Positions 1-8,842 of a DNA stretch of 61,044 nt are shown piece after piece. The position numbers were made by a program, and so were the translations under genes. The stretch's first letter is position 1; the number at the start of each line of letters is the position of its first letter. Origin of the DNA: Chloroflexota bacterium (GTDB lineage Bacteria > Chloroflexota > Limnocylindria > QHBO01); contig JAGXHP010000039.1 in assembly GCA_024636135.1 (NCBI GenBank), positions 1 to 61,044 on the forward strand, in the 5' to 3' direction. The notes below the pieces were generated by a model. That model was not told the origin of the DNA. It made no database searches and was given only the letters and a program-made list of their open reading frames with translations.

Positions 1-1
1 G

Positions 2-205
2 CAGGAAACGGCGCTCCACGACGAGCGCGTGACACGCGAGGAGGTGTTGGCCGCGGTTCGGTCCCAGGGCATCGGCGATCTGGGGGATGTCGCTGCCGTC
101 GTCCTCGAGACCGACGGCAGCTTCTCGGTCATCGGGGAGAGTTCCCCGGCTGGGGCCTCCTCACTGCGGGGCGTCAAGGGCTGGAAGGGCGAGCCGAAGC
201 GCTAG
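2..205 (+). CDS. DUF421 (YetF-type) membrane protein, C-terminal end only
   Basis: The gene enters from the left edge, so only the last 67 codons are seen. The fragment contains an RVTREEVLAAVRSQGI segment followed by DVAAVVLETDGSFSVI. This matches the soluble C-terminal domain of DUF421/YetF proteins, where a helix is followed by a beta strand pair carrying the ETDGxxSVI signature. Family members usually have three N-terminal membrane helices, which would lie outside the window. The last 25 residues are a polar, basic tail. The stop TAG shares the palindrome CTAG with the stop of the convergent channel gene. Function of the family is poorly known. Family assignment is fairly sure, start unknown. 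Confidence 0.75.
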   Translation, partial: QETALHDERVTREEVLAAVRSQGIGDLGDVAAVVLETDGSFSVIGESSPAGASSLRGVKGWKGEPKR

Positions 206-933
206 CTTCCCTCCGGCCGCTTGCCGAAGAAGAGAGCGGCAAGGACCCCGGCCACGTAGCCGAGCAGCACCAGCCCGCCGAGCATGATGATCAGCGCCAC
301 GATGCGTCCGCCGAGGGTCACCGGCTCCGAGGCGGCACCTACGGTGGTGAGGGTGGCGGATGCCCACCACAGCGCCTCGGCGTAGTCGGTGATCTGCGAG
401 TTCGGCGCATCGGACTCGAACATCAGGAGCACGGCCGACCCGAGGAACGCAGCGGTCAGCGCCAGGGCGCCGGCATACCCGGCACGCGTCCATGCCAGGA
501 CGCCGCGAAGGCTGCGCGCCGACCGATTGAAGCCGGCGAGCACCCGGAGCGAGGTGGTGGCTCGGATCGCACGGATGGCCCGCAGCGCCCGGAAGGCACG
601 CAGGAACGGCACGACCAGTGACAGCGCGGTCAGCCAGTTGCGCCGCAGGTATCGCCCGCGGTCGGGGCTGATCGTGATTCCGAGGAGGAAGTGGACGACG
701 AATACGGCCCAGATCGCGAGCTGGATCCAGCCCAGGACCGCCGGCACCGCCATGCCCTGTGCCGACAGCACGATCTCGGCGACCAGGAGCGCGGCGAACA
801 GCAACGCCAGGTAGGTCGTCGGGCCGTCGAGGACGGCCTCGATCTCGGTGACCAGGTGGTAGCGCTCGGCGCGCGTCGGAGCCGCCTCATCAGGCGAGGC
901 CCCATCGGGAAGTGGTGCGCCGGTCTCGCTCAT
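202..933 (-). CDS. Voltage-gated-type cation channel with non-canonical selectivity filter
   Basis: A 243-residue membrane protein with the six-helix layout of small bacterial voltage-gated potassium channels. S1 is at about 40-56, S2 69-88, S3 98-110, an arginine-rich S4 at about 111-131 (repeated RAFRALRAIRAIR), S5 150-172, a pore helix with ALWWASATLTTVG at 187-199, and S6 210-236. In potassium channels the pore loop reads TTVGYGD; here it reads TTVGAAS (residues 196-202), so the Tyr-Gly-Asp part is replaced by Ala-Ala-Ser. The fold is clear; potassium selectivity is doubtful. It stands alone, with a TAGCCT box 9 nt before its ATG, and converges on the DUF421 gene. Confidence 0.85.
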   Translation of the reverse strand: MSETGAPLPDGASPDEAAPTRAERYHLVTEIEAVLDGPTTYLALLFAALLVAEIVLSAQGMAVPAVLGWIQLAIWAVFVVHFLLGITISPDRGRYLRRNWLTALSLVVPFLRAFRALRAIRAIRATTSLRVLAGFNRSARSLRGVLAWTRAGYAGALALTAAFLGSAVLLMFESDAPNSQITDYAEALWWASATLTTVGAASEPVTLGGRIVALIIMLGGLVLLGYVAGVLAALFFGKRPEGS

Positions 934-942
934 CGGATTCCG

Positions 943-948
943 AGGCTA
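943..948 (-). promoter_or_regulatory. Probable -10 box (TAGCCT) of channel gene
   Basis: TAGCCT on the minus strand ends 9 nt before the ATG at 933, leaving almost no room for a leader. No Shine-Dalgarno sequence is present. The rest of the 137-bp gap to pxpC holds nothing I can recognise. Confidence 0.4.
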
Positions 949-1070
949 ACAGAGGCCGGGTGGTAGTGGTCTTGCGGGCCCCTTGGGGTCGTAGGAACAT
1001 CCCTAGGAGAAGCAGTGCGGCGCCGAGAGGCTCGTCTTCCGGCCGCAGAGCGAGCTTCAGAACTAGCCGA

Positions 1071-2006
1071 TCAGCGCAGGGCTCCGGCCCACCCGGGCTC
1101 GTCGTCCGTCGACGGATCGATGGCCTCGACGGCGGCGAGCTCGCGTTCCATCTCGCGCAGCAGCCGGCGAGCCTCGTCGGTCGGGACCAGCTCGAAACGC
1201 ACGGTCTGCCCCGGCAGGAGCTGCCCGACCCGGCCGATGTCGGCCTGAATGACGACGGCCGGCACCGGGTAGCCCCCCGTCACCGGTCGGTCGGCGAGCA
1301 TGACGATGGGCCGTCCATCGGGCGGCAGCTGGATGGCGCCGAGCGGCAGGGCCATGGAGGCCACCTCCGCCGGCTCGAGCACGATCGGCGCGCCGTCGAA
1401 CCGCACCCCGGTGCGATCCGCCTGGTCGCTCACGGTCCATTCCACCCCGCTGAGCTGCTGCGGGCCGTCGGCGTGAACGCCGGCGACGATGCGGATGGGG
1501 CCGTCGCCGAACGTCCCCCGCCATCGGCGAAGGGGTCCAGCCGACACGCCTGTCTCAAGCCGATCACCTCGCCTCAACGCTCTTCCTTCGTGACCGCCGA
1601 ACTCGGAGCGAAGGTCCGTGCTGGCTGATCCGAGCACCCGATCGGTGACGAACCCGCCGGCGACCGCGAGGTAGCAGCGCCCACCCGTCCCACGGCCGAT
1701 CCGGAGCAGCGACCCGCCCCGAGCGTGGCGTCCCACGTTGGTGGCCATCGGCAAGCCGTCGAGCGTCGCCTCGAATCGTGCACCGGCAAGTGCGACGGTC
1801 GTGGCCCCGAGGATCCGAAGCGCCGGACCTGTGAGCGTGATCTCGAGCAGCGCATCGTCGTCCGGGTTTCCCACCAGGCGGTTGGCGAGTCGGGCGCTCC
1901 ATTGATCGACGGCGCCGCCGATGGGGACCCCAACGTGCCGCCACCCCGGCCGACCGGCCGCCGTCTGGACCGAGGTCAGGAAGCCGGGCTCATCGACCTC
2001 GATCAC
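1071..2006 (-). CDS. pxpC: 5-oxoprolinase subunit C (biotin-dependent carboxyltransferase-like domain)
   Basis: A 311-residue protein of the KipA/PxpC family, the cytoplasmic partner of PxpB in ATP-dependent ring opening of 5-oxo-L-proline to glutamate. The N-terminus (PGFLTSVQTAAGRPGWRHVG, then GVPIGGAVDQWSARLAN) is typical of the family, with the conserved G-x-PxGGAxD turn where substrate-related folds bind. Its ATG overlaps the pxpB stop by 4 bp (ATGA), so the two are translationally coupled. Length is normal for the family. It is the last gene of the pxpABC operon. In sporulating Bacillus the homologues regulate the KipI anti-kinase system, but with PxpA adjacent the metabolic role is much more likely. 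Confidence 0.92.
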   Translation of the reverse strand: MIEVDEPGFLTSVQTAAGRPGWRHVGVPIGGAVDQWSARLANRLVGNPDDDALLEITLTGPALRILGATTVALAGARFEATLDGLPMATNVGRHARGGSLLRIGRGTGGRCYLAVAGGFVTDRVLGSASTDLRSEFGGHEGRALRRGDRLETGVSAGPLRRWRGTFGDGPIRIVAGVHADGPQQLSGVEWTVSDQADRTGVRFDGAPIVLEPAEVASMALPLGAIQLPPDGRPIVMLADRPVTGGYPVPAVVIQADIGRVGQLLPGQTVRFELVPTDEARRLLREMERELAAVEAIDPSTDDEPGWAGALR

Positions 2007-2611
2007 GCCGGTTCGAACTGCACGCGGTCGCCGGGCATCAGCAGCGCCGGTCGATCCGATCGCGGGTCGAAGAGGGTCAGCGCGGCATGCCCGATGATCC
2101 GCCAGCCCCCGGGCAGGGCCGCGGGGTAGATGGCGCTCATCGTTCCGGCCACCGCGACCGAGCCGGGAGGCGTCGTCGTCCGGGGCGTCTTCAGGCGCTC
2201 GACTCGCAAACGATCCGGCAGGTCACCCAGGTAGGCGAATCCAGGGGCGAAGCCGCAGAACAGGACGCGAAGAACCACCGAAGCGTGAGCGGCCACCACC
2301 TCGTCCCGCGACATGCCGGTCAGCTCGGCCACCTCGTCCAGGTCCGGACCGTCGTACGTCACCGGGATGCGGTGGAGGCGGCCCTCGACTTCGCGTGGGC
2401 GCAGGCCGGCGAGGCGACCCTCGAGTTCAACCGCCATGGCGTCAGCTTCCCCATGGAGCGGGTCCAGCTCCACCAGCACAGAGGCAAGGCCCGGGATCGC
2501 TTCGAGCATGGCTGCAGGTGGGTCCGCGCGCAGGGACGCGGCGAGGGCCTGCGCGAGCTCCGGCCCGTCCAGCTCCACGAGCAGGGCCGCTTCCCCGAAC
2601 GACCGGATCAC
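2003..2611 (-). CDS. pxpB: 5-oxoprolinase subunit B
   Basis: A 202-residue protein of the PxpB/KipI family. It starts MIRSFGEAALLVEL, has IPVTYDGPDLDEVAELTG near residues 105-122 and the family signature CGFAPGFAYLGDLPDRL around 145-161, then the TPRTTTPPGSVAVAG loop. PxpB is thought to form the carboxyltransferase-like heterodimer with PxpC and act with PxpA on 5-oxoproline, a damage product of glutamine and glutamate. The start ATG overlaps the pxpA stop by 4 bp, and the stop overlaps the pxpC start the same way. Such tight packing fits production of a fixed-ratio complex. Confidence 0.92.
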   Translation of the reverse strand: MIRSFGEAALLVELDGPELAQALAASLRADPPAAMLEAIPGLASVLVELDPLHGEADAMAVELEGRLAGLRPREVEGRLHRIPVTYDGPDLDEVAELTGMSRDEVVAAHASVVLRVLFCGFAPGFAYLGDLPDRLRVERLKTPRTTTPPGSVAVAGTMSAIYPAALPGGWRIIGHAALTLFDPRSDRPALLMPGDRVQFEPA

Positions 2612-3366
2612 GGCCGTTCCGGCGCGGCGACAGTCATGCCCGCATCCTCGAGCGACCGGCGCACGGCCGATGCGATCTCCACCGCTCCCGGCGTATCGCC
2701 GTGGCAGCAGATGCTCTCCGCCGATATCGCCACGCGCGTGCCGTCGTCGGCATCCACGCCACCGTCAACGGCGATCGAGCGCGCCTGCGCCGCCGCCTGT
2801 GCGGGATCGGAGATCACCGAGCCGGGGACGCTCCGTTGCTGGAGGGAGCCGTCACCGAGGTAGCGGCGGTCGGCGAACGCCTCGGGCACGAACCGCAGGC
2901 CAGCGTCGGCGGCCGCTTCCGCCATCGGCACGGACGACGCGAGGCCGAACAACAAGAGGTCCGTGCTGAATTTCGCGGTGGCTCGCGCGATGGCCGCGGC
3001 CAGCGCCGGATCGGCGGCCGCGCTGTTGTAGAGGGCGCCGTGCGGCTTCACGTGCTGCATCTCGACGCCGTTGGCGCGGCAGAAGGCCTCGAGCGCGCCG
3101 ATCTGGTAGCGCACCATGGACTCGACCTCGTCGGGTGCCAGCTGCATGGCGCGGCGACCGAATCCGGCGAGGTCCGGGTACCCGGGCTGTGCACCGACGG
3201 CAACGCCCGCGTCCCGACACAGCGCAACGGTCTTCTCCATGACTGCGTAGTCGCCGGCATGGAAGCCACAGGCGACGTTGGCACTGGTGATGTGCTCAAC
3301 GAGTCGCTCGTCGTCGCCCAGCACCCAGCGCCCGAAGCTCTCGCCAAGGTCTGCGTTGAGGTCCAT
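2608..3366 (-). CDS. pxpA: 5-oxoprolinase subunit A (LamB/YcsF family)
   Basis: A 252-residue protein of the LamB/YcsF family, first gene of the pxpABC operon. It begins MDLNADLGESFG, matching the usual M(x)IDLNxDLGE family start, and carries SANVACGFHAGD at about 25-40, KPHGALYN, and CHGDTPGA near the C-terminus. Together with PxpBC it hydrolyses 5-oxoproline to glutamate using ATP. An ATG nine bases upstream (3375) is also in frame, but I chose 3366 because it fits the family start and lies 7 nt after a TAGCAT promoter box, which suits a leaderless message. The gene is divergent from the membrane protein at 3414. Confidence 0.92.
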   Translation of the reverse strand: MDLNADLGESFGRWVLGDDERLVEHITSANVACGFHAGDYAVMEKTVALCRDAGVAVGAQPGYPDLAGFGRRAMQLAPDEVESMVRYQIGALEAFCRANGVEMQHVKPHGALYNSAAADPALAAAIARATAKFSTDLLLFGLASSVPMAEAAADAGLRFVPEAFADRRYLGDGSLQQRSVPGSVISDPAQAAAQARSIAVDGGVDADDGTRVAISAESICCHGDTPGAVEIASAVRRSLEDAGMTVAAPERP

Positions 3367-3373
3367 GTCGGAC

Positions 3374-3379
3374 ATGCTA
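3374..3379 (-). promoter_or_regulatory. Probable -10 box (TAGCAT) of pxpABC operon
   Basis: TAGCAT on the minus strand ends 7 nt before the chosen pxpA ATG at 3366. It overlaps the alternative ATG at 3375, which therefore could not be on the transcript if this is the true -10 box. No Shine-Dalgarno sequence is seen. Confidence 0.5.
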
Positions 3380-3401
3380 GCCGCGCGTTGGACGCCGTCG
3401 G

Positions 3402-3407
3402 TAGCAT
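3402..3407 (+). promoter_or_regulatory. Probable -10 box (TAGCAT) of membrane protein gene
   Basis: TAGCAT ends 6 nt before the ATG at 3414 and mirrors the minus-strand TAGCAT 22 bp away that serves pxpA. The pair looks like two back-to-back promoters in a 47-bp divergent gap. Confidence 0.5.
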
Positions 3408-3413
3408 CGACCC

Positions 3414-3977
3414 ATGACCGACGACTCCGCCCCCCGATCTGAACCGCGCCATGGCCAGACCTCGTCGACGATCGCCGTCGGGCTCGTCCTGGTGCTGGGT
3501 GGCGCAGCGCTGCTTGCCGGGCAGATGCTCGGAATCGGCGTCGACGATGTCGGGTGGCCGTTCCTGGTCATCGCGATCGGCGCGGTGCTGCTCGTCGTCG
3601 GCATCGTCAGCGGCGATCGGGGCATGATCATTGCCGGCACCGTGGTCACGACCGTGGGACTCGTCCTGCTCTACCAGGATCAGACGGGCCGATGGGAGAC
3701 GTGGGCCTACGGCTGGGCCCTGGTCGGCCCGGCGGCAAGCGGACTCGGCCTGGCGCTGTGGGGAATTCGATCCGGGGACGCGTCGGACGTGCGGAACGGA
3801 ACCTGGGGCTTGCTTGGGGGACTCGCGCTGTTCGGGATCGGCTTCCTGTTCTTCGAAGGGGTGGTCGGCATCGGCGGCGATCGTTTGGCATTCGCCGAGT
3901 GGCTGCTGCCGGCGGCCATCATCGGGATCGGGCTGGTCGTCCTGGTTCGTGGCATCTTCGAGCGCCGACAGGGCTGA
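3414..3977 (+). CDS. Multi-pass membrane protein of unknown function
   Basis: A 187-residue protein dominated by hydrophobic helices: about 20-42, 46-63, 68-85, 95-115, 127-146 and 158-180, six in all. The N-terminus is polar and should be cytoplasmic, and the C-terminus ends in the basic tail RGIFERRQG. Short glycine-rich helices joined by tight turns resemble small LiaF/DUF5668-type membrane proteins, but I see no motif that fixes the family. It is divergent from pxpABC and 116 bp upstream of kgd, with no clear functional link to either. The start is supported by a TAGCAT box 6 nt before the ATG. Real gene, unknown role. Confidence 0.75.
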   Translation: MTDDSAPRSEPRHGQTSSTIAVGLVLVLGGAALLAGQMLGIGVDDVGWPFLVIAIGAVLLVVGIVSGDRGMIIAGTVVTTVGLVLLYQDQTGRWETWAYGWALVGPAASGLGLALWGIRSGDASDVRNGTWGLLGGLALFGIGFLFFEGVVGIGGDRLAFAEWLLPAAIIGIGLVVLVRGIFERRQG

Positions 3978-4077
3978 GGACCCGGCAAGCACCCCAGATC
4001 CGATGTTTCGGTGGTCGCGGCCCCTTCCAGGACCAAGGAAGTATCGGCGCTGGAAGGCAGCAACCGACGCGGCGCCG

Positions 4078-4083
4078 TATCCT
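4078..4083 (+). promoter_or_regulatory. Possible -10 box (TATCCT) of kgd
   Basis: TATCCT ends 10 nt before the kgd ATG at 4094. No Shine-Dalgarno sequence lies between, so a leaderless or very short-leader message is likely. The rest of the 116-bp gap shows nothing else. Confidence 0.4.
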
Positions 4084-4093
4084 TGACCCTGAG

Positions 4094-7000
4094 ATGTCCG
4101 ACCCCGAATCGACGACCGGCGCCGAGGCGCTCGACGAGCTGAACCTCGTCAACGCCGGGTACGTTGCCGACCTGTACGAGCAGTACCGCACCGATCCGAC
4201 CAGCGTCGATCCGGAGTGGCGGGGCCTCTTCGATTCCGGTGCCGGAGGCTTCGAGCCTGTCACCGTCGAGCCGAAGACTCCCGGCAACGGGGATGCACCG
4301 TCCGGGCCGAGCCTGCCTGAGGGTGCCACTCCCATCAAGGGCCCCGCGTCGCGCCTGGCCCAGAACATGATCGCCAGCCTCGCGGTACCGACGGCCACGA
4401 GCTTCCGTGAGATCGACGTTGCGACCCTCGAGGCGCGGCGCAAGGATCTCAACGCACAGGTCGCGCCGCGCAAGGCGAGCTTCACCCATCTGATCGGATG
4501 GGCCATCGTGCAGGCCGCGGCCGAGATGCGCTCGATGAGCCACTACTACACCGAGATCGAGGACCAGGCGCACCGGGTGGACCCCGGGGCGATCAACCTC
4601 GGCCTGGCGGTCGACGTCGAGCGCCGCGACGGGTCCCGGTTCCTCGTGGTGCCCGTCATCAGGGGTGCCGACGAGATGGACTTCGCCGCGTTCCACACCC
4701 GCTACGAGGAGCTGGTCGAGAAGGCCCGCACCAACAAGCTGTCGCCCGACGACTTCGCGGGAGCGACCATCACCCTGACCAACCCCGGCACGCTCGGCAC
4801 CACCGCCAGCGTCCCGCGCCTCATGCCGAACCAGGGCAGCATCATCGCCACGGGCACGATTCGAACGGTCGGCGGCGACCGCCGCATGACGATGAGCTCG
4901 ACCTACGACCATCGCATCATCCAGGGCGCGGAGTCGGGCATGTTCCTGCGCCGCATGGATGGGCTGCTCTCGGGCGACGACGGCTTCTACTCCGACCTCT
5001 TCGCGTCCATGGGTGCGCGCGCCGCCGACGTCACCACCGAGGAGCCGATGCCTCCGCCCGCGGAGGCGGCCGGCGCTCCCGTCGTGACCGCGCCACTGGT
5101 CCCCGACCAGGGCAACGTCTACGAGCACCTCAAGGCGGTCGCGGCGGGCATGGCGCTGGTGAAGGCCTATCGGCACTTCGGCCACATGGGGGCCCGGCTG
5201 GACCCGCTCGGCGCTGAGCCGACCGGCGACCCCGCGCTCGAACCCGCGCCGCTGGGCCTGACGGACGAGAGCATGCAGACGATCCCCGCCGAGCTCATGC
5301 GCATCTACGTTCCGGGGCGCACCCTGGCCGAGGCGCTTCCCCACCTCCAGGAGACGTACTCCGGCACGATCGCGTACGAGGTCGAGCACCTCGGCTCGCA
5401 CGAGGAGCGCGTCTGGCTGCGTCGCGTGATCGAATCCGGCGAGCATCGCCTGCCGCTCGAGGCCGAGGACCAGATCGCGCTCCTCGAACGGCTGATCACG
5501 GTCGAGAGCCTGGAGCGCTTCCTCCACAAGGCCTACCTGGGACAGAAGCGGTTCAGCATCGAGGGCCTGGACTCCATGGTGCCGATGCTCGACGTCATCA
5601 TCGGCGACGCGGCCGACCAGGGAGCCCGCAAGGTGATGATCGGCATGGCACACCGCGGTCGCCTCAACGTCCTGGCGCACGTGGTGGGCGTCTCCTACGA
5701 GGCGATCCTTTCGGAGTTCGAGGCCGGCCGGACGGGTGGCAGCGCCGCGATCGCCCCCAAGGGCGGACTGGACGACGTGAAGTACCACCTTGGGGCCGAG
5801 GGCGGCTACCTCACCGCCGACGACGAGGAGGTGCGGGTCGTCCTGTCGCCGAACCCCAGCCATCTCGAGGCGGTGGACCCGGTGATCGAGGGGCGCACGC
5901 GTGCCGAGCAGACGGACCGCTCCGGCCCGGTCGCCACGTCGGACCCCGCCGTGACGCTGCCGCTCCTCATCCATGGCGATGCAGCGTTCGCGGCGCAAGG
6001 CGTGGTGGCCGAGACGTTCAACATGGCACGCCTCGACGGCTATGCCACCGGTGGCACGATCCACGTCATCGCCAACAACCAGGTGGGATTCACCACCGGC
6101 CCGCGCGAGGCGCGCTCGACCGACTACAGCTCGGACCTGGCCAAGGGCTTCGATGCGCCGATCATCCACGTCAACGCCGATGACCCGGAGGCCTGCCTGG
6201 CCGCCGCCCGGCTGGCGATGATGTACCGGCAGGCGTTCGGACACGACGTGGTCATCGACCTCGTCGGCTATCGGCGCTACGGCCACAACGAGGGCGACGA
6301 GCCCGCCTACTCGCAGCCGGCGATGTACGCGGAGATCACGCACCACCCGACCGTCCGCGAGCGGTACCAGACCAAGCTGATCGAGGCCGGCGTCCTGACC
6401 GCCGACGAGGCCGAAGCGAAGATCAAGGAGGCACAGCGCGACCTCGCCGCCCGCCAGGCGGCCGTTCGCGCCGGCACCGGAGACGGCGAGTCGGGGGGCG
6501 AGCTGGACCGCGGCTCGGAGGAGATCCCGCAGCCCAAGGTGACCGAGCCCAAGACCGCCGTCGGCCTCGGGAAGCTCCGGGAGCTCAACCAGGCGATCTC
6601 GATGGTCCCCGACGGATTCAACGTGCACCCCAAGCTCGTCAAGCAGCTCCAACGTCGCCTCGGGGCGCTCGAGGACGACGACGCGAAGGTCGACTGGGCG
6701 CACGCTGAGCTCCTGGCATTCGCCACGCTCCTCGTCGAGGGAACCCCGATTCGGCTCACCGGCCAGGACACCGTGCGCGGCACGTTCAGCCAGCGCCATG
6801 CCGGCCTGTGGGACGCCTCGACCGGCGAGCGTCACGTGCCGCTCCAGCACCTGCCGGGCGCCAAGGCGTCCTTCGAGCTCCACAACTCCCCGCTCAGCGA
6901 GTACGCGGCACTCGGCTTCGAGTACGGATATGCCGTCACCGCGCCGGACGCCCTCGTCCTGTGGGAGGCCCAGTACGGCGACTTCGTGAACGGCGCCGAG

Positions 7001-7729
7001 ATCATCATCGACCAGTTCCTCGTCTCCGGGCTCGCGAAGTGGCGGCTGTCGTCTCGTCTGACGCTGCTCCTTCCCCACGGCTACGAGGGTTCGGGGCCGG
7101 AGCACTCGTCGGCGCGCCTCGAGCGCTTCCTGGCGCTCGGAGCGGAGGGCAACATCCGGGTCGTGTACCCGAGCACGCCGGCCCAGTACTTCCACCTGCT
7201 GCGACGGCAGGCGCGCCACCGGGACGCGCGACCGCTGGTGGTGATGACCCCGAAGTCGCTGCTCCGGCTGCCGCAGGCCGCGTCACGTCCGTCCGAGCTG
7301 GCGAGCGGGGGCTTCGCCGCGGTCCTGGACGACACGCGCTTCGGCGATGCGAAGGCCGCCGCCGACGTCCGGCGCGTCCTCCTGTGCAGCGGCAAGATCT
7401 ACTACGACCTCATCGCCTCGGATGAGATGGAGCGAGCCACGGACGTGGCCATCGTGCGCGTCGAACGCCTGTACCCCTTCCCGGCCGATGAGCTCCAGGC
7501 GGTCCTCGATCGCTACTCGGGAATCGAGTCGTACGCGTGGGTCCAGGAGGAGCCGCGCAACATGGGCGCCCGGAAGTTCGTTCTGCCGAAGATCCGACAC
7601 CTCGTGCCGTACCGCATCCCCCTCGGGGACATCTCACGCCCCGAGCGCTCTCGGCCGGCGGAGGGCTATCCCGCCGAGCATCACGCGGAGCAGGCACGCA
7701 TCATCCGCGAGGCTCTGACCGAGCACTGA
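4094..7729 (+). CDS. kgd: Multifunctional 2-oxoglutarate dehydrogenase/decarboxylase (fused E2-E1)
   Basis: A 1211-residue fusion like mycobacterial KGD (about 1230 residues). Residues 10-45 (NLVNAGYVADLYEQYRTDP, then EWRGLF) form the E1 N-terminal helix segment. About 60-85 is a Pro/Gly linker, and 85-330 an E2 acyltransferase domain ending in the active-site stretch STYDHRIIQGAESGMF near 270-285. From about 340 on it is the ThDP-dependent E1, with IGMAHRGRLNVL near 515-527 and the ThDP/metal region GDAAFAAQGVVAETFN near 626-641. No lipoyl domain is present, so lipoate must be supplied by another protein, as in mycobacteria. It decarboxylates 2-oxoglutarate and transfers succinyl to CoA in the TCA cycle. 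I chose the ATG at 4094 because the N-terminal motif follows directly; further upstream the frame is non-conserved. Confidence 0.95.
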   Translation: MSDPESTTGAEALDELNLVNAGYVADLYEQYRTDPTSVDPEWRGLFDSGAGGFEPVTVEPKTPGNGDAPSGPSLPEGATPIKGPASRLAQNMIASLAVPTATSFREIDVATLEARRKDLNAQVAPRKASFTHLIGWAIVQAAAEMRSMSHYYTEIEDQAHRVDPGAINLGLAVDVERRDGSRFLVVPVIRGADEMDFAAFHTRYEELVEKARTNKLSPDDFAGATITLTNPGTLGTTASVPRLMPNQGSIIATGTIRTVGGDRRMTMSSTYDHRIIQGAESGMFLRRMDGLLSGDDGFYSDLFASMGARAADVTTEEPMPPPAEAAGAPVVTAPLVPDQGNVYEHLKAVAAGMALVKAYRHFGHMGARLDPLGAEPTGDPALEPAPLGLTDESMQTIPAELMRIYVPGRTLAEALPHLQETYSGTIAYEVEHLGSHEERVWLRRVIESGEHRLPLEAEDQIALLERLITVESLERFLHKAYLGQKRFSIEGLDSMVPMLDVIIGDAADQGARKVMIGMAHRGRLNVLAHVVGVSYEAILSEFEAGRTGGSAAIAPKGGLDDVKYHLGAEGGYLTADDEEVRVVLSPNPSHLEAVDPVIEGRTRAEQTDRSGPVATSDPAVTLPLLIHGDAAFAAQGVVAETFNMARLDGYATGGTIHVIANNQVGFTTGPREARSTDYSSDLAKGFDAPIIHVNADDPEACLAAARLAMMYRQAFGHDVVIDLVGYRRYGHNEGDEPAYSQPAMYAEITHHPTVRERYQTKLIEAGVLTADEAEAKIKEAQRDLAARQAAVRAGTGDGESGGELDRGSEEIPQPKVTEPKTAVGLGKLRELNQAISMVPDGFNVHPKLVKQLQRRLGALEDDDAKVDWAHAELLAFATLLVEGTPIRLTGQDTVRGTFSQRHAGLWDASTGERHVPLQHLPGAKASFELHNSPLSEYAALGFEYGYAVTAPDALVLWEAQYGDFVNGAEIIIDQFLVSGLAKWRLSSRLTLLLPHGYEGSGPEHSSARLERFLALGAEGNIRVVYPSTPAQYFHLLRRQARHRDARPLVVMTPKSLLRLPQAASRPSELASGGFAAVLDDTRFGDAKAAADVRRVLLCSGKIYYDLIASDEMERATDVAIVRVERLYPFPADELQAVLDRYSGIESYAWVQEEPRNMGARKFVLPKIRHLVPYRIPLGDISRPERSRPAEGYPAEHHAEQARIIREALTEH

Positions 7730-7753
7730 TCGCGGTCGAGAGCGTTCCTTCCA

Positions 7754-7759
7754 TATACT
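7754..7759 (+). promoter_or_regulatory. Probable -10 box (TATACT) of thrC
   Basis: TATACT, a near-consensus -10 hexamer in a GC-rich setting, ends 7 nt before the GTG start at 7767. No Shine-Dalgarno sequence is present, so thrC is probably read from a leaderless message. Confidence 0.55.
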
Positions 7760-7766
7760 TCGCCGC

Positions 7767-8831
7767 GTGACCGACCACCCCGCCCCGCTCCTCGAGCGCT
7801 ATCGCGCGCTCATCGCCCGCGATGACGAGACGTTCCCGATCTCCCTGGGAGAGGGCGGGACCCCGCTCATCCACGCCGTGCGGCTCGGCGCCGAGCTCGG
7901 CCTCGACAACCTGTACCTGAAGTTCGAGGGCACGAACCCGACCGGATCGTTCAAGGACAGAGGGATGGTGCTGGCCGTCAATCGGGCCGTCGCGGCCGGG
8001 GCGCGCGCCGTGGTCTGTGCCTCGACCGGAAATACGAGCGCATCGGCCGCGGCATACGCGGCGGCGGCCGGGCTTCCCTGCCACGTCATCCTTCCGGCAG
8101 GCAAGGTGGCCCGCGGCAAGCTGGCGCAGGCGCTTGCCGCGGGCGCACGGCTGATCATGGTCGATGGCAACTTCGACGCCGCCCTCAACGCCGTGCGACG
8201 CCTCGGCGAGGACGGCCTGGCCGTGGTGGTCAACTCGGTCAATCCCGATCGACTTGCCGGACAGCAGACCGGCGCGTTCGAGGTCGTGGACGCACTCGGC
8301 CGGTCACCCGACGCGCTTGCGCTGCCGGTCGGGAATGCGGGCAACATCTCCGCCTATTGGCAGGGCTTCAACGCATACCTGGACGCCGATCGCACGCCGG
8401 GCGGTGGACTGCCCCGCATGCTCGGCTTCCAGGCCGAGGGAGCGGCGCCGATCGTTCGCGGCGAGGCGGTCGAGGAGCCCGAGACGGTGGCGACGGCGAT
8501 TCGCATCGGCAACCCGGCCTCGTGGGAGCTGGCCGTGGCCGCTCGGGACCGCTCGGGAGGGCTCATCGAGGCGGTGAGCGACGATGAGATCCTCGACGCC
8601 CAGCGGATCATCGTTCGTCTCGAGGGCGTCTTCTGCGAGCCGGCGAGTGCCGCCGGGGTGGCCGGTGTCCGCCGGCTCGTCGCGGACGGACGGCTCGAGC
8701 GCCAGATGACGGTGGTCTGCGTCCTGACCGGGCATGGGCTCAAGGATCCGGACGCGGTGCAGGCGGAGGAAGGCTCTCTGACGCCGATTGCCCCGGAGCT
8801 CGATGCCATCCGGCGGGAGATGGGCCTCTAG
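7767..8831 (+). CDS. thrC: Threonine synthase
   Basis: A 354-residue fold-type II PLP enzyme of the short threonine synthase class. EGGTPLIHAVRLG is at about 26-38, the PLP-lysine motif NPTGSFKDRGM at 57-67, and the phosphate-binding region CASTGNTSASAAAYA at 84-98. It converts O-phosphohomoserine to threonine, the last step of the pathway. The length matches short (type 2) synthases rather than the ~430-residue E. coli type. The GTG start is fixed by a TATACT box 7 nt upstream. Its partners thrB (21678) and aspartokinase (25730) lie elsewhere in the window, so the pathway is not an operon here. Confidence 0.93.
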   Translation: MTDHPAPLLERYRALIARDDETFPISLGEGGTPLIHAVRLGAELGLDNLYLKFEGTNPTGSFKDRGMVLAVNRAVAAGARAVVCASTGNTSASAAAYAAAAGLPCHVILPAGKVARGKLAQALAAGARLIMVDGNFDAALNAVRRLGEDGLAVVVNSVNPDRLAGQQTGAFEVVDALGRSPDALALPVGNAGNISAYWQGFNAYLDADRTPGGGLPRMLGFQAEGAAPIVRGEAVEEPETVATAIRIGNPASWELAVAARDRSGGLIEAVSDDEILDAQRIIVRLEGVFCEPASAAGVAGVRRLVADGRLERQMTVVCVLTGHGLKDPDAVQAEEGSLTPIAPELDAIRREMGL

Positions 8832-8842
8832 CAGTGGGCCGC

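Noticed and set aside
3707..7219. Long open frame on the minus strand opposite kgd
   Set aside because: It is rich in Arg, Val, Gly and His without any domain, and it exactly shadows the strongly conserved kgd gene. High GC content makes such antisense frames common.
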